Of a stretch of 7,546 nt of DNA, positions 1 to 5,058 are shown piece after piece. The notes below the pieces were generated by a model, which was not told where the DNA came from, made no database searches, and was given only the letters and a program-made list of their open reading frames with translations. Position numbers and translations under genes: made by a program. Origin of the DNA: Paracoccaceae bacterium (GTDB lineage Bacteria > Pseudomonadota > Alphaproteobacteria > Rhodobacterales > Rhodobacteraceae); assembly GCA_030625695.1 (NCBI GenBank), contig DAOUQK010000174.1, positions 1-7,546 on the forward strand, in the 5' to 3' direction. Positions within the stretch are counted from its first letter, which is position 1. Every line of letters begins with the position of its first letter.

Positions 1-1
1 C

Positions 2-325
2 CGCCTGACCTATCTGGGCATATCGGCCACCCCGACCCCATTGCTCGAAGCCGCCGAGGCCTTTGGTGCCACCCCGCGCCAAACCTTGTGGAAGGTCGAA
101 CTCCCCTATGCTTTGCCGCAGATCATGGCCGGTCTGAATCAGACCATCATGCTGTCGCTGTCGATGGTGGTGATTGCCGCATTGGTGGGGGCCGATGGCC
201 TTGGCGTACCGGTGGTGCGCGCCCTAAGCCAGGTCAATGCCGCTTTGGGATTTGAAAGCGGTCTGGTCATTGTGGTGGTGGCCATCATGCTTGACCGGAT
301 GCTGCGAGTGGAGCAGAAACAATGA
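2..325 (+). CDS. choW: Choline ABC transporter permease ChoW, C-terminal part (5' truncated by window edge)
   Basis: The reading frame is open from base 2 and ends at TGA 323-325, giving 107 residues of the C-terminal part of an ABC permease. The start lies left of the window. The visible part holds the EAA loop (EAAEAFGATPRQTLWKVELP), the cytoplasmic coupling helix that docks on the ATPase. It is followed by hydrophobic segments with the GADGLGVPVV pattern typical of the ProW/OpuAB/ChoW betaine-choline permease group. The stop overlaps the start of choV by four bases (ATGA), so the two are translationally coupled partners of one transporter that imports choline across the inner membrane. The choW rather than proW assignment rests mainly on the adjacent ATPase, which has choline-type features. 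The sequence itself would also fit a glycine betaine/proline permease. Confidence 0.88.
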   Translation, partial: RLTYLGISATPTPLLEAAEAFGATPRQTLWKVELPYALPQIMAGLNQTIMLSLSMVVIAALVGADGLGVPVVRALSQVNAALGFESGLVIVVVAIMLDRMLRVEQKQ

Positions 326-1347
326 CAACTGCAGTGGAATTCGATAATGTTTCCATCGTCTTCGGCGCAAAACCGGCCTCGGCGCTGCCGTCGATGGACG
401 CCGGAAAGGACCGCGCCGAAGTGCGCGCCGAAACTGGCCAGATACTCGGGGTGCACAATTGCTCACTTACGGTTGCAACTGGCGAAATTCTGGTTTTGAT
501 GGGCCTGTCAGGGTCGGGAAAATCCACTTTGCTGCGGGCGGTCAATGCCCTTAATCCGGTGGTGCGCGGTGCCGTCCGTGTCGATACCGGCGAGGCGATG
601 GTTGATGTCACCAGTGCCAACGCCGCCACCGTGCGCGACATCCGCCAGCACCGCGTGGCGATGGTGTTTCAACAATTCGGCCTGCTGCCGTGGCGCAGCG
701 TCCGCGAAAACGTCGGCCTCGGGCTTGAACTTGCCGGTATGGCCGCCGCTGAACGCAATGTAAAAATCGACACCCAACTGGCGCTTGTCGGTCTGTCTGA
801 CTGGGCCGATCACAAGGTTGGCGAATTGTCCGGTGGCATGCAGCAACGCGTCGGACTGGCCCGTGCCTTTGTCACCGACGCGCCGATCCTGTTGATGGAC
901 GAACCGTTTTCGGCCCTTGACCCGCTGATCCGCACCCGTTTGCAGGACGAATTGATCGTGCTGCAAAATGATCTGAAGCGCACCATTATTTTTGTCAGTC
1001 ACGACCTTGACGAGGCGTTTAAAATTGGTGACCGCATCGCCATTATGGAGGGCGGACGCATCGTGCAATGTGGCTCCCCACAAGAGATATTTACCAACCC
1101 GTCCACCGAATACGTTGCCGATTTCGTCGCCCATATGAACCCACTTGGCGTGCTATGCGCGCGCGACGTGATGGAACCGGCCACTGCGGATGCGCGCAAT
1201 TCCGTGTCGCCGGACGCCACCATAAAACAAGTGATGGAGGTCGCCCGAAACGATGAAAATCCGATTGCTGTCGTCGATAACAACGCGACCGTGGGCCAGA
1301 TCACCCGCGCCGCAATACTGGCCAAACTGCTTGACCCGAAAGCCTAG
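322..1347 (+). CDS. choV: Choline ABC transporter ATP-binding protein ChoV
   Basis: A complete 341-residue ABC ATPase that energises choline uptake with the upstream permease. Visible motifs are Walker A GLSGSGKST (61-69), Q-loop VFQQFG (115-120), ABC signature LSGGMQQ (169-175), Walker B ILLMDEP (189-195) and H-loop histidine 227 in VSHDLDEA. Before Walker A there is an insertion-like stretch (about 17-42, with MDAGKDRAEV) that is characteristic of the ChoV/ProV group. After the nucleotide-binding domain, residues about 278-338 (RDVMEP...NPIAVVDNNATVGQITRAAIL) look like a single CBS-like unit, whereas ProV/OpuA normally carry a CBS pair. The start ATG at 322 overlaps the choW stop and has GGAG at 310-313. 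No hairpin terminator is evident directly after the stop. The choline specificity is inferred from the family; the ABC function is certain. Confidence 0.93.
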   Translation: MTTAVEFDNVSIVFGAKPASALPSMDAGKDRAEVRAETGQILGVHNCSLTVATGEILVLMGLSGSGKSTLLRAVNALNPVVRGAVRVDTGEAMVDVTSANAATVRDIRQHRVAMVFQQFGLLPWRSVRENVGLGLELAGMAAAERNVKIDTQLALVGLSDWADHKVGELSGGMQQRVGLARAFVTDAPILLMDEPFSALDPLIRTRLQDELIVLQNDLKRTIIFVSHDLDEAFKIGDRIAIMEGGRIVQCGSPQEIFTNPSTEYVADFVAHMNPLGVLCARDVMEPATADARNSVSPDATIKQVMEVARNDENPIAVVDNNATVGQITRAAILAKLLDPKA

Positions 1348-1899
1348 CCCGCCTTGACCGAATAAGCTATAGCCGAAGTATGTCTCCTGATAAGTTCGTC
1401 CAAAATGGTAGCCCAACATAGTTTTCCACCAGAGAAGACTGAGCCTCTTTCGACGAGAATAGATACGTAATATCGGTCTGTTGCCGCTTGTCATCAATTC
1501 CGCTGTTGTCAGGGAATTTGCCCAGAGATCTCGCCATCCACCAACTAATCCGCATTACTTACCAGACACGCGCCTGTGCTTTTTCGAATAATTTTAAGCT
1601 CGTTTTCATCGCTGCTTATGTAATGTTCAAAAACCGCGGAAAGAGATAATAAATACCCGGCGCATCCGATTTAGGCCCGCGCGCACCGGTTGGCTGCCAT
1701 GGGGGGGTGGGTTCGATCCTGCCGTTCGCAGCAGAGTTCAGGAACGGCAGGTTTGGGCCGTTTGCGTCCTCCGGGTTCAAGTGGAAGCTTCGGCATCAAG
1801 GGCGGATACCAGTGGCCCACCTGCTCTACGAATTGCATCGATGGCAGGTGATTGGGCAAGCGCTATCGTATTCCGGCACAACAGCGTCACGGCCACAGT
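1348..1899. other. About 550-bp gene-poor, AT-richer intergenic stretch between choV and the RidA gene
   Basis: No convincing gene was found on either strand. Bases about 1361-1670 are visibly richer in A+T than the flanking genes. The only minus-strand frame of any length here (1367-1555, 62 codons) gives a peptide that I do not recognise and has no good Shine-Dalgarno. From about 1675 the base composition becomes GC-rich again, and the stretch includes a run of seven G (1701-1707) and an inverted repeat (1718-1751, listed separately). The flanking genes converge, so 3' ends of both transcripts should fall here, yet I see no classical stem plus U-tract terminator. A decayed gene or the end of an old insertion element is possible but not shown. 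Confidence 0.6.
1718..1751. repeat. 10-bp perfect inverted repeat, possible dispersed intergenic repeat
   Basis: CCTGCCGTTC (1718-1727) is matched by its exact complement GAACGGCAGG (1742-1751) around a 14-nt loop. The right arm runs directly into TTTGGGCCGTTTGCG, which resembles the TGGGCCGTTCGC segment at 2361-2371. No U-tract follows, so it is not a typical terminator. It could be one copy of a small palindromic repeat family of Rhodobacteraceae intergenic DNA; this attribution is from memory and not verified. Confidence 0.5.
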
Positions 1900-2241
1900 T
1901 CAGTCGTAGGCTGCATCCACGATGATCTCGACCTTGAGTTCTGGCCGCGCAAGTTTGGCCTCGCCACAGGCCCGCGCTGGTGCATATCCTTCAGGCACCC
2001 AAACATTCCAGACCTCATTAAGTCCGGCAAAGTCGCTCATATCCGCCAGCCATATAGTGGCCCGCAACATCTTTTCACGCGACGACCCGGCCTGGATCAG
2101 CAACACCTCGAGGCGCCTAAGGCATTCCTCGGTCTGCGCTTGGATGGTCTTGCCTTCACCAACCTGCCCGGTGATATAGGCGACCCCATTGTGCTTTACA
2201 ATTTTCGAGGACCTGGCCCCGGTTTCGATACGTTCGATCAT
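1900..2241 (-). CDS. RidA family protein (YjgF/YER057c/UK114), probable enamine/imine deaminase
   Basis: A 113-residue protein of the chorismate-mutase-like RidA fold, a trimer that in its archetype hydrolyses reactive 2-aminoacrylate-type enamines released by PLP enzymes. Family features in order are VAYITGQV (20-27), the QTEECLRRLEVLL helix, the ATIWLADMSDFAGLNEVW segment (61-78) and the C-terminal PARACGEAKLARPELKVEI block. Arg90 and Glu105 align with the catalytic Arg105 and Glu120 of E. coli RidA, with the same 15-residue spacing, so deaminase activity is plausible. It is shorter than E. coli RidA (128 residues), mainly at the N-terminus and in the first loop, and so may belong to a non-archetypal Rid subgroup. 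The ATG at 2239-2241 is supported by AAGGGA (complement of 2248-2253). It stands alone, converging on choV and divergent from rpsU. Confidence 0.9.
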   Translation of the reverse strand: MIERIETGARSSKIVKHNGVAYITGQVGEGKTIQAQTEECLRRLEVLLIQAGSSREKMLRATIWLADMSDFAGLNEVWNVWVPEGYAPARACGEAKLARPELKVEIIVDAAYD

Positions 2242-2275
2242 GCCACGTCCCTTGGTCTGTCATTTCACACAGCGC

Positions 2276-2315
2276 ATTCTATGCCGCCTAAAGCTAAATA
2301 CTTCAACTATTGAAG
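2276..2315 (-). promoter_or_regulatory. Candidate promoter of the RidA gene with an overlapping palindrome
   Basis: CTTCAA (2301-2306) and TTGAAG (2310-2315) form a perfect 6-3-6 palindrome. Read on the minus strand, the complement of 2301-2306 gives a -35-like TTGAAG, and the complement of 2276-2281 gives TAGAAT, a 5/6 match to the -10 consensus. The spacer is 19 nt, which is long. Transcription would start around 2269, leaving a leader of roughly 28 nt. A palindrome on the -35 suggests an operator, but no regulator family is assigned. Confidence 0.35.
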
Positions 2316-2349
2316 CGAACCGACCCGACCACTCACCGCACAGATGATC

Positions 2350-2367
2350 AAGGTCCGCAGTGGGCCG
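2350..2367. repeat. 18-bp dispersed intergenic repeat, copy 1
   Basis: AAGGTCCGCAGTGGGCCG lies in the gap between the divergent RidA gene and rpsU. It matches the segment at 2878-2895 at 16 of 18 positions. The core can fold as GGTCC/GGGCC (one G-U pair) around a 5-nt loop, and TTCGCT follows. The resemblance to short repeats seen between genes in Rhodobacteraceae is recalled, not checked. Confidence 0.5.
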
Positions 2368-2443
2368 TTCGCTACTTTCATACCACCCAGCCCGAATAGA
2401 AGATTCTGTGTGCATGACGATTACCCTCAGCCCAACTTGCGAC

Positions 2444-2452
2444 TGTTATACT
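2444..2452 (+). promoter_or_regulatory. rpsU: Candidate extended -10 promoter of rpsU
   Basis: TGTTATACT contains the extended -10 TGn element followed directly by TATACT (5/6 match to TATAAT). No good -35 lies 16-18 nt upstream, as is common for extended -10 promoters. A start near 2459 would give a leader of about 75 nt. A second -10-like TACAAT lies at 2454-2459. The leader contains the small inverted repeat TGCAA-ATTA-TTGCA (2490-2503). Confidence 0.35.
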
Positions 2453-2533
2453 GTACAATCTAGGACTGGATTGCTATTTGGCCAATTCCTGCAAATTATT
2501 GCAACTTCAAACCAGAAAGGTGGTGAAAACCAC

Positions 2534-2734
2534 ATGCAGGTTAGTGTTCGCGACAACAATGTCGATCAGGCCCTCCGGGTTCTAAAGAAAAAGCTGCAGC
2601 GCGAAGGCGTTTTCCGCGAAATGAAGCTCAAGCAACATTTCGAAAAACCGTCTGAGAAAAACGCACGCCAGAAAGCTGAAGCGATCCGCCGTGCCCGTAA
2701 GCTGGCACGCAAGAAACTGGAACGCGAAGGATGA
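2534..2734 (+). CDS. rpsU: 30S ribosomal protein S21 (bS21)
   Basis: A 66-residue, strongly basic protein that begins MQVSVRDNNVDQALRVLKKK and continues with the FREMKLKQHFEKPSEK segment and an Arg/Lys-rich C-terminal helix (RRARKLARKKLEREG). This matches bS21 across its full usual length. S21 sits on the platform of the small subunit near the 3' end of 16S rRNA and helps mRNA base-pairing during initiation. The ATG at 2534 is preceded by AAAGGTGGTG (2517-2526), a good Shine-Dalgarno. The upstream in-frame ATG at 2360 would add 58 residues not found in the family and is rejected. The gene appears to be monocistronic, with its own candidate promoter and a strong terminator 31 bp after the stop. 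Confidence 0.97.
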   Translation: MQVSVRDNNVDQALRVLKKKLQREGVFREMKLKQHFEKPSEKNARQKAEAIRRARKLARKKLEREG

Positions 2735-2765
2735 TGTAATTCATTCTTCGATGCTGAAGAAACAG

Positions 2766-2797
2766 AACCCCCATTGTCCGATGGCAGTGGGGGTTTT
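2766..2797 (+). terminator. Intrinsic terminator downstream of rpsU
   Basis: AACCCCCATTG (2766-2776) pairs with CAGTGGGGGTT (2785-2795): 11 bp with a single U-G wobble and an 8-nt loop. The right arm ends in a short T-run (2794-2797). The position 31 bp after the rpsU stop and the stable five-G/C core make this the clearest terminator of the window. Confidence 0.88.
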
Positions 2798-2877
2798 GCG
2801 TATCAGCAGGCTTTTATGCAAATGGACAGGCATAGATATCAAAGTCGCTGAACCCGCCATTCGCTGCGCCATCCGCA

Positions 2878-2895
2878 AAGGTCCGGGGTGGGCCG
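2878..2895. repeat. 18-bp dispersed intergenic repeat, copy 2
   Basis: AAGGTCCGGGGTGGGCCG lies just beyond the 3' end of the YdhR-like gene and matches 2350-2367 at 16 of 18 positions. It can fold as GGTCC/GGGCC with a 5-nt loop. The upstream flank holds ATTCGCTGCGCCATCCGC, which again carries the TTCGCT word seen next to copy 1. Confidence 0.5.
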
Positions 2896-2908
2896 AAATT
2901 GACTGAAA

Positions 2909-3211
2909 TCAGTTATGTGCAGGGCGGTTCTGCACCACCACCGGGGTCTCAAAATACTGAAAGCGCGGCGTGCTGCCAAATGTCTCGGCGACACGGGCAA
3001 GAAACGCCTCACCGTGTGCCTCCTTCGCGTCGGCAACACTGTCCCAAGTATAGACGCCGCCCGCGATGCCAGCATCCGGGTCATAAAGGTAGTTCTTGCA
3101 GTATAGCTTCGGGTGTGATCGCCAGATCTCGGCGCTCTCTTCGAAGAGCGCGACGACACGCTCCCGTCCCATCTCTTTGTTAATCTCGAACGTTACGATC
3201 TCAGTGATCAT
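2909..3211 (-). CDS. YdhR-like dimeric alpha/beta-barrel protein (putative monooxygenase family)
   Basis: A 100-residue soluble protein with no signal peptide. Its layout matches the ferredoxin-like dimeric alpha/beta barrel of the YdhR/ABM type: a first strand (ITEIVTFEIN, 2-11), an amphipathic helix with EESAEIW (24-30), then a 'Lys-x-Tyr ... Gly-Gly-Val-Tyr-x-Trp' block (KNYLYDPDAGIAGGVYTWDS, 39-58) and a second helix (ADAKEAHGEAFLARVAETFG), ending in a last strand (FQYFETPVVVQ). The GGVYTW block is the feature most like E. coli YdhR (GGIYLF). Such proteins are annotated as putative monooxygenases, but few have a known substrate, so no reaction is assigned. The start at 3211 is fixed by the near-perfect Shine-Dalgarno AGGAGGA (complement of 3218-3224) six bases upstream. 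The longer frame from 3265 would put that site inside the gene. It stands alone, divergent from the phosphate operon. Confidence 0.8.
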   Translation of the reverse strand: MITEIVTFEINKEMGRERVVALFEESAEIWRSHPKLYCKNYLYDPDAGIAGGVYTWDSVADAKEAHGEAFLARVAETFGSTPRFQYFETPVVVQNRPAHN

Positions 3212-3235
3212 CGTTGGTCCTCCTTTTATGGGAAG

Positions 3236-3265
3236 ATGATGGCACGCACTTTGGCACATTGCCAA
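3236..3265 (-). promoter_or_regulatory. Candidate promoter/operator of the YdhR-like gene
   Basis: TTGGCA (3251-3256) and TGCCAA (3260-3265) form a perfect 6-3-6 palindrome 40 bp before the start codon. On the minus strand the complement of 3260-3265 reads TTGGCA (-35-like), and the complement of 3236-3241 reads CATCAT (4/6 match to the -10), with an 18-nt spacer. The leader would be short (about 18 nt). The palindrome would cover the -35 element, as expected for a repressor site. The regulator is unknown. Confidence 0.33.
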
Positions 3266-3472
3266 TCGCGAGGTGCGGCGAGATGGTCCAGGTTATTTGC
3301 AAGTCGGGCGAACAATCGCGATCTTGATCTATCTCATACACAGCAAACGACGTTTCAGCGTATCATGAGCCAACGCAGCATATCACTACAGCGTCTGTTT
3401 TCTTGGGTCCAGATTTTCTGGGGTCCGGTGTTCTTTGGCTGCTCATACGAAATGGAACGGGGGGAACTGTTT

Positions 3473-5044
3473 ATGAAAGTGAAAGACTATTTGAAGATCG
3501 AAACTGCGGCCAACCTAAGCCGCACCGAAGTCGGGCGACTTGGGACGGCCATAATTTTCATTGTTGGGGTGATGATCTATACGGGGTCAAGTTTTGCCCA
3601 TGTTGATCAAGCCTATTTGCTTGTCGCCGCAGCGGTGATCGGGGCCTATATGGCGCTAAACATCGGCGCGAACGATGTGGCCAACAATGTTGGGCCTGCG
3701 GTGGGGTCGCTGGCCCTGTCCCTGACCGGGGCAATCGTTATCGCCGCCGTTTTCGAGGCTGGCGGTGCCATTATTGCCGGTGGCGATGTTGTCTCGACCG
3801 TCAAGAAGGGCATTGTCGACCCGGCCGCGTTTTCCGACCCTACGGTGTTTGTCTGGGTCATGATGGGCGCGCTTCTTGGTGCGGCGATCTGGCTGAATGC
3901 GGCGACCTGGCTGGGGGCGCCGGTGTCAACCACGCATTCGATTGTCGGCGGCGTTATGGGGGCCGGGATCGCGGCGGCAGGCTGGGACATCGTCAACTGG
4001 GATTCAATGGGCAAGATCGCCCTGAGTTGGGTGGTCTCTCCAATTACCGGTGGGATCGTTGCCGCGACATTTCTCTACGCCTTGAAAAAGCTGGTGTTTT
4101 TCAAGGATGACCCGATCGAGGCGGCCAAGCGCGTTGTGCCGGTGATGATCGCCATCATGGCCTGGGCGTTTACCACCTATCTGGCGCTGAAAGGCCTCAA
4201 AAAGATTGTCTCTATCTCGTTTCCGATGGCTTTGCTGGCAGGCTTTGTCTTTGCAGTGCTGATATATTTCATCGTCAAGCCGATGATACGCCGGGCGGCC
4301 CCGAAACTAAGCGCTGACCGGGATGGCGTGAACCGCCTGTTCACTATGCCACTGATTATCTCCGCGGCGATGCTGTCCTTTGCGCATGGTGCCAACGACG
4401 TTGCCAACTCGGTCGGCCCGCTGGCCGGGATTTATGATGTGCTGACCGAAGGAGACGGCGGTGTAAAGGTCTCAATTCCACTGTGGATCATGGTGATCGG
4501 TGCTTTGGGGATATCCGTGGGCCTGGCCCTGTTCGGTCCGAAACTGATCCGCACCGTCGGGTCGGAAATCACCGAACTGGACCGGTCTCGTGCCTTCTGT
4601 ATCGCGCTGGCGGCGGCCATTACGGTGATCATCGCCAGCCAGCTGGGGATGCCGATCAGTTCGACCCATGTGGCCCTTGGCGCGGTCTTTGGCGTCGGGT
4701 TCCTGCGGGAATTCCTGGAGCAGCGCCTTGGCCGGGTCGTTGAAAACGTTCTGGCGCGCCACGAAGGGCAAGCGGACTTTGCCGCTGTGGAGGTCGAGTT
4801 GCGAAACTTCCAGAATGCTCCCCCCGAAGACAAGCTGCGCATCCTGGACCAAATGAAGGAAATGGGTGCCGAAGCGGTGATCAGCGCGGCCCAGCGCAAG
4901 GAGCTGCAAAAGGCTCTGAAACGGCAACTGGTCAAACGCTCGTCGCTTTTCAAAATCGTTTCGGCCTGGATCATCACCGTGCCGGTTTCGGGTTTCCTTG
5001 CGGCGTTGTTCTATTTTGTCTTGCGCGGAATGATGCTGCCATAG
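3473..5044 (+). CDS. pit: Inorganic phosphate transporter, PiT family
   Basis: A 523-residue polytopic membrane protein of the PiT family (PF01384), which imports phosphate (as metal-phosphate or by H+/Na+ symport) across the inner membrane. The family's inverted duplication is plain: GANDVANNVG (65-74) and GANDVANSVG (306-315), each followed later by a Thr/Ser-rich re-entrant motif, GAPVSTTHSIVGG (148-160) and LGMPISSTHVALG (391-403). A hydrophilic segment of about 75-80 residues (412-490, charged and helical) precedes the last membrane helix (about 495-518). ATG 3473 is preferred because GGGGGGAA (3459-3466) lies six bases upstream and the protein then begins MKVKDYLKIE. The in-frame extension up to 3236 has no membrane or family features, and the ATG at 3452 is an alternative. 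Its stop is 14 bp before the next transporter gene. PiT members can also carry sulfate (CysP), but the neighbouring Na+/Pi gene favours phosphate. Confidence 0.93.
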   Translation: MKVKDYLKIETAANLSRTEVGRLGTAIIFIVGVMIYTGSSFAHVDQAYLLVAAAVIGAYMALNIGANDVANNVGPAVGSLALSLTGAIVIAAVFEAGGAIIAGGDVVSTVKKGIVDPAAFSDPTVFVWVMMGALLGAAIWLNAATWLGAPVSTTHSIVGGVMGAGIAAAGWDIVNWDSMGKIALSWVVSPITGGIVAATFLYALKKLVFFKDDPIEAAKRVVPVMIAIMAWAFTTYLALKGLKKIVSISFPMALLAGFVFAVLIYFIVKPMIRRAAPKLSADRDGVNRLFTMPLIISAAMLSFAHGANDVANSVGPLAGIYDVLTEGDGGVKVSIPLWIMVIGALGISVGLALFGPKLIRTVGSEITELDRSRAFCIALAAAITVIIASQLGMPISSTHVALGAVFGVGFLREFLEQRLGRVVENVLARHEGQADFAAVEVELRNFQNAPPEDKLRILDQMKEMGAEAVISAAQRKELQKALKRQLVKRSSLFKIVSAWIITVPVSGFLAALFYFVLRGMMLP

Positions 5045-5051
5045 AAGGAAG
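5045..5051 (+). promoter_or_regulatory. Shine-Dalgarno that fixes a TTG start
   Basis: AAGGAAG lies immediately after the pit stop codon and seven bases before TTG 5059. It supports TTG as the start of the Na+/Pi cotransporter gene, since no ATG or GTG is suitably placed. The rare start codon and the 14-bp gap suggest that translation is coupled to, and limited by, translation of pit. Confidence 0.7.
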
Positions 5052-5058
5052 AAAGAAA

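Noticed and set aside
508..1134. 208-codon minus-strand open frame inside choV
   Set aside because: It is antisense to a fully supported ABC ATPase, has no recognisable domain, and fits the shadow frames expected in GC-rich coding DNA.
1709..1719. GGGTTCGATCC, which looks like the T-loop of a tRNA
   Set aside because: The flanking bases do not form a five-pair T stem (only the outer G-C, the inner G-C and one wobble pair fit), no acceptor stem or anticodon arm could be built, and no CCA follows.
1852..2313. 153-codon plus-strand frame over the RidA gene
   Set aside because: The minus strand encodes RidA with catalytic residues intact; the plus-strand product has no family features.
2360..2533. 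N-terminal extension of S21 from ATG 2360
   Set aside because: bS21 normally begins MQVSVRD, the Shine-Dalgarno at 2517-2526 supports 2534, and the added 58 residues cross the likely promoter and leader.
2902..2913. ACTGA-AA-TCAGT at the end of the YdhR-like gene as a terminator
   Set aside because: The stem is only five pairs, overlaps the stop codon, and has no T-run on the minus strand.
3212..3265. Longer YdhR-like frame from 3265
   Set aside because: AGGAGGA at 3218-3224 (complement) is ideally placed for the start at 3211, and the extension would cover it.
3236..3472. In-frame 79-residue N-terminal extension of the phosphate permease from ATG 3236
   Set aside because: It shows no membrane helix, signal or family similarity, overlaps the promoter region of the divergent gene, and the strong G-rich ribosome site lies at 3459-3466 just before ATG 3473.
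3212..3472. Search for a Pho box (CTGTCAT-type direct repeats) upstream of the phosphate operon
   Set aside because: Only an isolated CTGTTT was seen, without a second properly spaced repeat, so PhoB control is not supported from the sequence.
4432..4977. 181-codon minus-strand open frame inside the PiT gene
   Set aside because: Antisense to a conserved membrane-protein gene, with low-complexity Ser/Arg/Thr-rich product and no ribosome site of note.
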